DNA of 7,230 nt, taken from Acidobacteriota bacterium (lineage in GTDB: Bacteria > Acidobacteriota > JAAYUB01 > JAMOQF01). Every line of letters begins with the position of its first letter. Position 1 is the first letter of the stretch. The stretch lies in the NCBI GenBank assembly GCA_027040585.1, contig JALULU010000282.1, forward strand, positions 1-7,230. The letters are read 5' to 3'. Shown here one piece after another: positions 1 through 6,090 of this stretch. The position numbers were made by a program, and so were the translations under genes. The notes under the pieces were generated by a model that worked only from the letters and a program-made list of their open reading frames with translations, had not been told where the DNA came from and searched no databases.

Positions 1-99
1 GGTGGAGAGATGGATTTTGGAGGGTTGGAAGTAAACTTTAAGGAGTTTACAGAGAGTTTTTTAATTTCGTTAAAAAATAAAAAAGGAGGCATATCATGA
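1..99 (+). CDS. Possible 3' end of an unidentified upstream gene (partial)
   Basis: Frame 1 is open from the window edge to a TGA at 97-99, giving 32 residues that start GGEMDFGGLEVNFKEFT and end NKKGGIS. The stop overlaps the ATG of the next gene in an ATGA arrangement, which is common for co-translated genes. The other two forward frames close early, at 32-34 and 39-41, so a gene ending there is also possible. I recognise no domain. Some codons (GAG, TTG, AAG) are less typical of the downstream genes. The call rests only on frame openness and the 4-nt overlap and is weak. Confidence 0.3.
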   Translation, partial: GGEMDFGGLEVNFKEFTESFLISLKNKKGGIS

Positions 100-281
100 C
101 TGTATTATTAGTAATTTTAACATTTTTTGTTCTTTGCGCTGCAGGCTCAATACTTGAGCACAGAAGGAGAGTGTCTGAGAATAAAAGGGTAACAGCTCCA
201 ATAAACCAGGTTCCTGTATTTGCACAGGATGGTGGTGAGCCGGTTGAAGATAAAAAAAATGAAGAAAAAAATAAGGAATAA
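96..281 (+). CDS. Small single-pass membrane protein, first of a tandem pair
   Basis: This encodes a 61-residue protein of unknown function. Residues 2-20 form a hydrophobic helix (TVLLVILTFFVLCAAG...), followed at once by a basic HRRR patch. By the positive-inside rule the tail is then cytoplasmic. A short linker leads to VFAQDGGEPVED and a highly charged Lys/Glu end. A strong Shine-Dalgarno AAGGAGG (83-89) lies 6 nt before the ATG, so the start is secure. The stop codon touches the AGGAGG of the next gene, so the two are surely co-transcribed. The same architecture and C-terminal motif recur in that next protein. From memory, some membrane-anchored GcvH-like proteins in anaerobic bacteria start with a similar helix plus basic patch. 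No lipoyl domain is present here, so that link is only a hint. Confidence 0.75.
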   Translation: MTVLLVILTFFVLCAAGSILEHRRRVSENKRVTAPINQVPVFAQDGGEPVEDKKNEEKNKE

Positions 282-292
282 GGAGGATAAAA

Positions 293-466
293 ATGGTTGC
301 ATTATTAGTTATTTTCACAATTTTAGCTTTTTTGGCTGTGGACGGAATAGTTCTATCTGTTAGAAAGAGAAGAGAAGGAGTTACATCTCATTCATCTGCT
401 GGAGAACTTGTCTTTGCACAAGATGGTGGAAAACCTGTAGATGAAGATAAAAAAAATAGTGAATAA
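293..466 (+). CDS. Small single-pass membrane protein, second of a tandem pair
   Basis: This 57-residue protein starts MVALLVIFTILAFLAVDGIV and ends with TAA at 464-466. It is short enough to be missed by common length cut-offs. The Shine-Dalgarno AGGAGG (281-286) lies 6 nt before the ATG. Residues 2-22 are a membrane helix and RKRR follows. After a Ser-rich linker the tail reads VFAQDGGKPVDEDKKNSE. It matches the preceding gene at both ends (M-x-x-LLVI-x-T at the start, VFAQDGG-x-PV near the end) and differs in the linker, which points to an old duplication and not a sequencing repeat. A terminator lies about 40 nt downstream, so the pair ends a transcript. The function is unknown. Membrane subunits or anchors for a redox complex are possible, judging only from the neighbouring HybA/HybB-like genes. 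Confidence 0.72.
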   Translation: MVALLVIFTILAFLAVDGIVLSVRKRREGVTSHSSAGELVFAQDGGKPVDEDKKNSE

Positions 467-507
467 AAAAAAGAAAATAAATAAACCCTTTTCAAAAAAT
501 TTTAAAT

Positions 508-547
508 AAAAGCCAACCCCTTTTTAAGAGGCTGGTTTTTATTTGTT
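508..547 (+). terminator. Rho-independent terminator after the small-protein pair
   Basis: A 15-nt arm (508-522) and its partner (526-540) flank a 3-nt TTT loop. Thirteen of the 15 positions pair, counting one G-U, and two A/C mismatches interrupt the stem. The 3' arm runs into a T-rich tract (536-547). This should stop transcripts of the small-protein genes and separate them from the operon starting at 628. Read-through cannot be excluded. Confidence 0.72.
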
Positions 548-571
548 ATTTATAAAAAATTAAAAAAATAC

Positions 572-599
572 TTTACTTTTTTTAAATATATTTTATATT
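572..599 (+). promoter_or_regulatory. Candidate sigma-70-type promoter for the HybA-HybB operon
   Basis: TTTACT (572-577) and TATATT (594-599) are separated by 16 nt and would give a leader of about 20 nt before the ATG at 628. The spacing is good but the -35 is poor, and the whole stretch is so AT-rich that such matches arise by chance. Its position between a terminator and a five-gene operon is the main support. No GG-N10-GC sigma-54 element is seen in 467-627. Confidence 0.3.
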
Positions 600-627
600 T
601 TAATGTATACTAAAATGGAGGGATTTC

Positions 628-1425
628 ATGAGCAAAGCAATGTTAATTGATATCACTGAATGTCTTGGATGTGGTGTCTGTGCCGAAGCCTGCAAAAAAG
701 AACAACATTTACCCGGTAAAGTTGGAGAAGAGTTAAATTACGAAAATTATACAGTTCTTAAAGAAGTGGAAGAGGATGTCTATTTCAGAAACTTATGCAG
801 ACACTGTGTAGAACCTACATGTGCATCCGTATGTCCTGTAGGTGCTTTACACAAAACCCCTGAAGGGCCTGTAGTATATGACTATGAACTTTGTATAGGG
901 TGCAGATATTGTATGATGGCCTGTCCTTTTAACATCCCAAAGTATGAATGGCATAAACCTATCCCACGAATTCGAAAATGTATTATGTGCTATGACACAA
1001 GGATAAAAAAAGGCCTCCCCACCGCCTGTGCTGAGGCGTGCCAGAATGAAGGTGGAGGAGCAACCCACTTTGGAGAGAGAAAAGAACTTTTAAAAATGGC
1101 ACACAAAAGGATAAAGGAAAATCCTGACAAATATCACCCATTTGTATATGGTGAAAAAGAAGTAGGTGGCACTGGTGTTATGTTTTTAATTCCCAAAAAT
1201 GTACCTTTAGAAAAATTTGCCGGTGTGGGTTTAAAGAGAGACTTACCCAACCAACCACTACCAGAACTTACATGGAATGTACTAAACAAAATTCCTATCA
1301 TTGTTCCAGTATGGGCAACATTTTTAACAGGTATGTGGTGGCTTAATAACAGAAAAATAGAAGTTGAAGAGAATAATGGAGTTAAACCTGAAAAGAATGA
1401 AAAGGAGGATAAGAATGGAAATTAA
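628..1425 (+). CDS. HybA-like 4Fe-4S dicluster-type electron transfer subunit with C-terminal membrane helix
   Basis: This 265-residue protein should wire electrons between a catalytic partner and the membrane quinone subunit encoded next. Sixteen cysteines make four 4Fe-4S sites: C12/15/18/22, C57/60/65/69, C89/92/95/99 and C118/121/134/138. The segment HPFVYGEKEVGGTGV (about 170-184) and the following NVP-LEKF match the HybA branch of the family. A single membrane helix (about 221-239) and a charged tail close the protein. Unlike E. coli HybA it has no Tat signal peptide; the first cluster motif begins at residue 12. The Fe-S domain is therefore cytoplasmic unless it is carried across with a partner. 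After C138 the usual Pro is replaced (ACQNEGGGATHFG). GGAGGG at 617-622 lies 5 nt before the ATG. No catalytic subunit is encoded nearby, so the electron donor or acceptor is unknown. Confidence 0.92.
   Translation: MSKAMLIDITECLGCGVCAEACKKEQHLPGKVGEELNYENYTVLKEVEEDVYFRNLCRHCVEPTCASVCPVGALHKTPEGPVVYDYELCIGCRYCMMACPFNIPKYEWHKPIPRIRKCIMCYDTRIKKGLPTACAEACQNEGGGATHFGERKELLKMAHKRIKENPDKYHPFVYGEKEVGGTGVMFLIPKNVPLEKFAGVGLKRDLPNQPLPELTWNVLNKIPIIVPVWATFLTGMWWLNNRKIEVEENNGVKPEKNEKEDKNGN
1402..1408 (+). promoter_or_regulatory. Shine-Dalgarno site fixing the start of the HybB-like gene
   Basis: AAGGAGG lies inside the end of the HybA-like gene, 6 nt before the ATG at 1415. It decides for this ATG over an in-frame TTG at 1364, which would add 17 strongly basic residues and has no such site. 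Confidence 0.75.
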
Positions 1426-2545
1426 AGGAATTAAAATAACCTTCTGGAAAATTGTTGGAGCGATCATATTAATTTTAGGTGCAATTGCCTCTTTTCAAAG
1501 ATTTTTTTACGGTCTCGGTGCTGCCACACACCTTTCTGATAAATTCCCATGGGGGCTATGGGTGGGTTTTGATGTAATATCCGGAGTTGGGCTTGCAGCT
1601 GGTGGATTTACAATAACTGCCATTGTTTACATATTTAATCTAAAAAAATATCACTGTATTGTAAAGCCAACTGTTCTTACAGCATTTATGGGATATGTAT
1701 TTGTAGGTGTGGCTTTACTATGGGATCTTGGAAAATATTTTGACATTTGGCACCCACTTGTATATTGGAATCATCACTCACCCATGTTTGAATTGGCGTG
1801 GTGCGTTTCCACATATACACTTGTACTATTTCTTGAATTTTCTTCCTACACCCTTGATAAATTTAAATGGTTTAAAAAACCTGTTAACTTTCTAAAAGGG
1901 ATATACATATTACTTGTAATTTTAGGTGTATTGATTTCCACTCTTCACCAATCCTCTTTAGGCACCATATATGTAATAGTTCCTGAAAAGTTATATCCAT
2001 TATGGTATTCAAAATTGCTTCCAGTTTATTTCTTTTTCACATCAATAGGTGCTGGGCTAGGAATGACAATTGTGGAATCCTATTTCAGTTGGCGTGCACT
2101 CAAGCATGAAATCCCAACACCAATCCTTGCAAATCTGGCAAGGGGTATGGTGGTAATTCAACTTACCTACTTTGTTGCATATTTTGAAGATTTAATTGTA
2201 CACAATAAACTCCACTACTTATTCGATGGAACATTCTATTCTAAAATGTGGTGGTTAGAATTTATAGTATGGACACTAATACCCACAATAATTGTATTCA
2301 ATAAGAAGTGGATTATAAAAAGGGTTGGAGTTTTTGTGGCTGGGTTTTCATATATACTTGGATTTTTACTAAACAGATTAAATGTTTCCACCACAGCAAT
2401 GGAATACTCAGCTAAAGCACATTATTTCCCATCCTGGCAGGAAGTAGCCGTTTCTGCCTCATTTGTAGTGGTTATGTTTATCATATTTGGACTGGCGGTA
2501 AAATATTTTGACATCTTTGAAGAGGAAAAGAAAAATACAAACTAA
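1415..2545 (+). CDS. HybB/NrfD/PsrC-family membrane quinone-interacting subunit
   Basis: This is a 376-residue integral membrane protein with about ten hydrophobic helices (roughly 13-30, 51-74, 84-104, 126-146, 158-178, 203-222, 239-259, 279-296, 302-321 and 345-364). HybB hallmarks are clear: FPWGLWVGFDV (44-54), LHQSSLGT (177-184), FYSKMWWLE (274-282) and YFPSWQE (337-343). Its length is close to E. coli HybB (about 390). The family has no heme of its own; it binds menaquinone and exchanges electrons with a four-cluster Fe-S partner, here the preceding gene, which it overlaps by 11 nt. The ATG at 1415 is chosen for its strong Shine-Dalgarno site. The pair lacks hydrogenase or molybdopterin subunits in this window, so it may serve a partner encoded elsewhere. 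The kinase gene begins 1 nt after its stop. Confidence 0.92.
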   Translation: MEIKGIKITFWKIVGAIILILGAIASFQRFFYGLGAATHLSDKFPWGLWVGFDVISGVGLAAGGFTITAIVYIFNLKKYHCIVKPTVLTAFMGYVFVGVALLWDLGKYFDIWHPLVYWNHHSPMFELAWCVSTYTLVLFLEFSSYTLDKFKWFKKPVNFLKGIYILLVILGVLISTLHQSSLGTIYVIVPEKLYPLWYSKLLPVYFFFTSIGAGLGMTIVESYFSWRALKHEIPTPILANLARGMVVIQLTYFVAYFEDLIVHNKLHYLFDGTFYSKMWWLEFIVWTLIPTIIVFNKKWIIKRVGVFVAGFSYILGFLLNRLNVSTTAMEYSAKAHYFPSWQEVAVSASFVVVMFIIFGLAVKYFDIFEEEKKNTN

Positions 2546-2546
2546 A

Positions 2547-4124
2547 ATGAGGAAAAAATTTAAATCAATAATTTTCAAAATGAGTTTTATTGTGGCCACC
2601 GCTTTGATGGTGGCCTTTCTAACTTTTACATTGATTTTACAAACACAACAGAGAAAAGTTTTTATTAAATATCTACACCTCGATATGAATTCCATATCTG
2701 AGACAATTATAAATTCTCTTGAACTTGATATGATGTCAAACAATAGTGATGCAATAAATAAGACTATAAAATCAATAGGAAGACAAAATTTAATCAAGGA
2801 ATTAAGAATAATTAATCATGCTGGAAAAGTTTGTGCAGCAAAAAATGACAGCGAATTGGGGGAAGTTTTTTATAAAACAAAAAGTAAAAGATGCCTAGTG
2901 TGCCATGCGGGTGGAAATCCTCAAAGAAATAAATCTCTGGTATTCTATGAAAAGGGAAGCAAGGATTCATGTAAATTAAAGGGAATTACCCCAATTTATA
3001 ACAAGCCAAAATGTTATAATGCAGGGTGCCATGCACATAAAAGTAGTGAAAAGATTCTTGGATTTTTAGACATGGCAGTATGTACCGAAACACTTTATAA
3101 TGCTCAGCAAAAAAGTGAAAAGAAAATATTCTTTCTTTCTCTTTTTTTCATCCTATTTTTTTCTGCCATAATAATAATGATGATAAGAAAATTCATAACA
3201 AATCCACTTAGAACTTTAGTAAACGGTACCAAGAAAGTTGCTGAAGGAGATTTCGAAGTTAGGCTTCCTGTAAAAAATAAAGATGAAATTGGTAAACTTG
3301 CCTGGGCATTTAACTCTATGGTAAAAAGAATTGACGATCTCACAAAGAGACTTGAGAAAAAGGTTGAAATTAAAAATGAAAAACTGCAACTTGCTCAAAA
3401 AAGAATTGTTGAAGCAGAAAAGATGTCTTCCCTTGGAAGACTTGCAGCAGTAATTGCCCACGAGATAAACAATCCCATTTCAGGACTTGTGGTATTCATC
3501 AATTTAATAAGGAAACAATTAAAAAAGGAAAACTTATCTAAAAAAGAAATAGAAAAAATTGAAGAACAACTTAAACTTATGGAAAGCGAAGCAAAGCGAT
3601 GTGGAAATATGGTAACTGAACTGCTTGCATTTTCAAGAAATGAAGTTGGTGCAATGCGTCCGGTAGACGTAAAAAATGTTATCGAAAAAGCCTGTAAAAT
3701 GATGGAACTCAAAATAAAAGACAAGAGCATCTCTTTAAACGTAAATATAGAAAATGAATTACCCATTATTAGGGGTGATTCCAATAAACTTCAACAGGTA
3801 TTTATGAACCTAATTCAAAATTCCATGGATGCTATGCCAATGGGGGGCGATATAGAAATTCGTGCTAAATACAACGAATATGAAAAAAATATTGAAATAG
3901 AGGTTGAGGATGAAGGTGTTGGTATTCCTGAAGAAAATTTAAAACACATTTTTGAACCATTTTACTCTTCAAAGGAAGATGGTAAAGGTGTTGGTATTGG
4001 TCTATTTGTAGTTTATGGGATAATCAATCAATTTGGCGGAGACATAAGTGTAAAAAGTAAAATTAATGAAGGTACAGTTTTTATTATAAAATTACCCACA
4101 GGAGAATATGTAAAAAATGGATAA
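2547..4124 (+). CDS. Membrane histidine kinase with a two-heme-motif extracytoplasmic sensor domain
   Basis: With the ATG at 2547 the protein has 525 residues (numbering from here). Helix 1 spans about 8-32, an extracytoplasmic domain 33-192, and helix 2 about 193-213. Then come HAMP (214-267, with DEIG at 246), a coiled region, HisKA with H305 in AHEINNP, and HATPase_c with N-box N425, DEGVGIP (455-461), IFEPFYSS (468-475) and GKGVGIGL (479-486). The sensor domain holds CLVCH (116-120), a classic covalent heme c site, and CYNAGCH (156-162), a CX4CH site like those of some cytochromes c3. From memory, both occur at these places in sensor kinases of anaerobic deltaproteobacterial lineages, often as ACHAH followed by LGxLD, as here. 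A redox or heme-ligand sensor is inferred. No good Shine-Dalgarno site precedes the ATG; translation is probably coupled to the stop at 2543-2545. An in-frame TTG at 2508 would add 13 residues. It pairs with the regulator encoded next (8-nt overlap). Confidence 0.93.
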   Translation: MRKKFKSIIFKMSFIVATALMVAFLTFTLILQTQQRKVFIKYLHLDMNSISETIINSLELDMMSNNSDAINKTIKSIGRQNLIKELRIINHAGKVCAAKNDSELGEVFYKTKSKRCLVCHAGGNPQRNKSLVFYEKGSKDSCKLKGITPIYNKPKCYNAGCHAHKSSEKILGFLDMAVCTETLYNAQQKSEKKIFFLSLFFILFFSAIIIMMIRKFITNPLRTLVNGTKKVAEGDFEVRLPVKNKDEIGKLAWAFNSMVKRIDDLTKRLEKKVEIKNEKLQLAQKRIVEAEKMSSLGRLAAVIAHEINNPISGLVVFINLIRKQLKKENLSKKEIEKIEEQLKLMESEAKRCGNMVTELLAFSRNEVGAMRPVDVKNVIEKACKMMELKIKDKSISLNVNIENELPIIRGDSNKLQQVFMNLIQNSMDAMPMGGDIEIRAKYNEYEKNIEIEVEDEGVGIPEENLKHIFEPFYSSKEDGKGVGIGLFVVYGIINQFGGDISVKSKINEGTVFIIKLPTGEYVKNG

Positions 4125-5469
4125 AAAAAATGCGTCTATTTTAATAGTAGATGATGAAATTATCGTAAGGGAATCCATGAAAAACTGGTTAGAAGAAGAG
4201 GGCTATTTAGTTTTCGTTGCTGAAAATGGAGATGAGGCCCTCTCAGTTCTTGGAAAAAAAGAATTTGACCTGGTATTTTTAGACATCAAAATGCCAGGTA
4301 TAGATGGCATCGAAGTACTTAAAAAAATAAAATCTATCTATCCATTTATAGATGTTGTTATGATGACAGCCTATGCTTCAATTGGTTCCGCTGTTGAGGC
4401 TATGAAAATTGGGGCATATGATTATTTAACAAAGCCCTTTGATCCTGAATATCTTTCCATGCTTGTAAAAAAAATCATATCTCACAGGAGTTTAGAAAAA
4501 GAGAATGTGAAACTAAAGGAAAGGCTTGAATCTGCCCTTAAACAGGTTCACATTGTTGGCGAAAGTGATGGTATAAAAAAAGTATTAAAAGCAGTGGAAG
4601 ATGTGGCACCAACCGATGTATCAGTTTTAATTACCGGTGAAAGTGGAACAGGTAAAGAAATGGTAGCAAGGGCTATACACTACTCAAGCTTGAGAAGGTT
4701 TGAACCCTTAGTTGTTGTAAGTTGTGGTTCACTACCTGAAGGTTTAATTGAAAGTGAACTTTTTGGGTATGAAAGGGGCGCTTTTACAGGGGCTCTTTAT
4801 AAGAAAAAAGGGAAGTTTGAGGCGGCAAATGGTGGCACACTTTTTTTAGATGAAATAGGTGAACTTACACCTAAAATGCAGGTAGACCTTTTAAGAGTAC
4901 TACAGGAAAAAGAAATTTGTAGAATTGGATCAAACAAAACTATGAAGGTTGATTTCAGAGTTATTTCCGCAACCAATAGAGATTTAAAAAAGATGGTAGA
5001 AGAAAAAACATTTAGAGAAGATTTATTTTACAGATTGAATGTCTATAATATTCACATACCTCCATTAAGAGAAAGGAAGGAGGATATACCCCTTCTTGTG
5101 GAACATTTTATAAAACAGCTAAAAAGAAGGATGGGCAAAGAAATTGAGGGAATTACGCCTCAAGCGTTAAAAAAACTTATGAAATATCCATGGCCCGGAA
5201 ATGTAAGGGAACTTGAAAATGCTGTGGAAAGAGCTTTTGTGGTTGCCCATGGTAAATTAATAACTACGGAAGATTTTTCATTCCTTGGAGACAGAAATCC
5301 AGAACTTGAAATTCCATCTGGTATTTCACTCTCAGAACTTGAAAAAATACACATTGAAAAAGTTTTAGAAGAATGTGATTATAATATTTCTCAGGCAGCG
5401 AAAATTCTTGATATTGACAGGACCACCCTTTACAATAAGATGAAGAAATATGACATTTCTAAAAAATGA
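4117..5469 (+). CDS. NtrC-type sigma-54-dependent response regulator (REC-AAA+-Fis)
   Basis: This is a 450-residue enhancer-binding activator. The receiver domain (about 7-120) has acidic D12/D13, phospho-acceptor D56, T84 and K106. The AAA+ domain (about 145-385) has Walker A GESGTGK (174-180), ESELFG (212-217), an intact sigma-54 contact loop GAFTGA (221-226), Walker B LFLDE (242-246), and arginine-finger region residues around R300 and R306. WPGNVRELENAV (359-370) precedes a C-terminal Fis-type helix-turn-helix (about 412-446, SQAAKILDIDRTTLYNKMKK). All key residues are present, so it should be a full ATP-dependent activator of sigma-54 RNA polymerase. It overlaps the kinase gene by 8 nt, with GGAGAA upstream, and is its evident partner. 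No sigma-54 promoter is visible before this operon, so its targets probably lie outside the window. Confidence 0.96.
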   Translation: MDKKNASILIVDDEIIVRESMKNWLEEEGYLVFVAENGDEALSVLGKKEFDLVFLDIKMPGIDGIEVLKKIKSIYPFIDVVMMTAYASIGSAVEAMKIGAYDYLTKPFDPEYLSMLVKKIISHRSLEKENVKLKERLESALKQVHIVGESDGIKKVLKAVEDVAPTDVSVLITGESGTGKEMVARAIHYSSLRRFEPLVVVSCGSLPEGLIESELFGYERGAFTGALYKKKGKFEAANGGTLFLDEIGELTPKMQVDLLRVLQEKEICRIGSNKTMKVDFRVISATNRDLKKMVEEKTFREDLFYRLNVYNIHIPPLRERKEDIPLLVEHFIKQLKRRMGKEIEGITPQALKKLMKYPWPGNVRELENAVERAFVVAHGKLITTEDFSFLGDRNPELEIPSGISLSELEKIHIEKVLEECDYNISQAAKILDIDRTTLYNKMKKYDISKK

Positions 5470-6001
5470 AAAAAAAATTATCCTATCTCTTGTGGATGCT
5501 CCAAAATCGTACGTTGACGGAGAAATAGCCGAAAAGATATCCGTTTTCTTTAAAAGGAAAGTATTGATTGACTTTATTTCAATACCCCTTGAAAAATTTC
5601 TAAACCCTATAAGAGATCAGTATAATTCCACAGAAATCTTAAAATATTTTATTTTTAACCATCCAATTGAAAACGAAGATAAAAATTGCTTAATAGTCAG
5701 AAAAGATTTATTTATTCCAATCTTAACCTTTGTATTTGGTGAAGCTCATTTAAATGGGAACTATTGCATAGTTTCTACGCATCGACTTTGTGAAAGATTT
5801 TATAAAAGAGTGCCAGACACCAAAATATTTAGAAAAAGATTACTAAAAGAAATTGTACATGAACTTGGACATACATTTGGATTAACTCACTGTATTAACG
5901 ACCTTTGCGTAATGCATAACTCCTTCACAATAGAAGATACAGATAGGAAAAAAGAATATTTTTGTGAAGAATGCTTTAGTGAACTTGACGATTTGCTCTG
6001 A
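5450..6001 (+). CDS. amzA: Archaemetzincin-family zinc metalloprotease (peptidase M54)
   Basis: This 183-residue protein, of normal length for the family, has the full archaemetzincin signature: HELGHTFGLTH (137-147) supplies zinc ligands H137, H141 and H147 and the catalytic base E138. C148, C153, C172 and C175 form the second, structural zinc site, and the metzincin-type Met follows as CVM (M155). Upstream family features are also seen: DQYNST (56-61) and DLFIPILTFVFGEA (86-99). There is no signal peptide, so it acts in the cytoplasm. The ATG at 5450 overlaps the regulator gene by 20 nt and is the only in-frame Met before the active site. Its Shine-Dalgarno site is poor, suggesting translational coupling. 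Physiological substrates of bacterial archaemetzincins are not known to me. Being last in a redox-sensing operon suggests, but does not show, a regulatory or maturation role. Confidence 0.93.
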   Translation: MTFLKNEKKIILSLVDAPKSYVDGEIAEKISVFFKRKVLIDFISIPLEKFLNPIRDQYNSTEILKYFIFNHPIENEDKNCLIVRKDLFIPILTFVFGEAHLNGNYCIVSTHRLCERFYKRVPDTKIFRKRLLKEIVHELGHTFGLTHCINDLCVMHNSFTIEDTDRKKEYFCEECFSELDDLL

Positions 6002-6024
6002 AATTTTAATTTTTTAATTTTTAT

Positions 6025-6090
6025 TTTTGTGCCTGGCACTTTTTTATGGTGCTCTAAATTTTCTAAATTTTGTGCCTGGCACTTTTTTAT
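6025..6090. repeat. Two exact copies of a 23-nt repeat with a GTGCCTGGCAC palindrome
   Basis: Copies lie at 6025-6047 and 6068-6090, 43 nt apart, each with TTTT, then GTGCCTGGCAC, then TTTTTTAT. The 20-nt spacer contains most of a perfect 9-bp tandem repeat, CTAAATTTT (6054-6062 and 6063-6071). The core can fold only into a 4-bp GTGC/GCAC stem with a CTG loop followed by six T, so each copy could act as a weak plus-strand terminator for the archaemetzincin operon. The structure resembles small dispersed extragenic palindromes. Whether it recurs in the genome cannot be seen here. On the minus strand the core reads Val-Pro-Gly-Thr. Confidence 0.8.

Noticed and set aside
94..318. Minus-strand ORF covering the small-protein pair
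   Set aside because: The plus strand has strong ribosome sites and two related proteins in tandem; the reverse ORF shows no repeat of its own and no ribosome site that I can see.
606..611. TATACT as the -10 box of the HybA-HybB operon
   Set aside because: Transcription would start near 618, inside the GGAGGG ribosome site at 617-622, and no -35 is present at the right distance.
847..1068. Minus-strand and other-frame ORFs inside the operon (e.g. 847-1068, 2459-2797, 3104-3343, 3395-3784, 5160-5354) and the plus-strand ORF 6141-6332 within the symporter
   Set aside because: They lie opposite or within genes with clear domain content, have no recognisable motifs and are explained as shadow frames.
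1364..1414. Earlier in-frame TTG start for the HybB-like gene
   Set aside because: It adds a basic 17-residue extension without a ribosome site, while AAGGAGG precedes the ATG at 1415 at ideal spacing.
2508..2546. Earlier in-frame TTG start for the kinase
   Set aside because: It would overlap HybB by 38 nt with no ribosome site. The ATG 1 nt after the HybB stop fits coupled translation better, though neither start has a strong Shine-Dalgarno site.
6034..6088. TGGCAC within the repeat copies as sigma-54 -24 elements
   Set aside because: There is no GC at the required 10-nt spacing after the GG in either copy, and no gene starts downstream on the plus strand.
6025..6090. CRISPR array
   Set aside because: There are only two repeat copies, with a 20-nt AT-rich spacer containing its own tandem repeat, and no cas genes.
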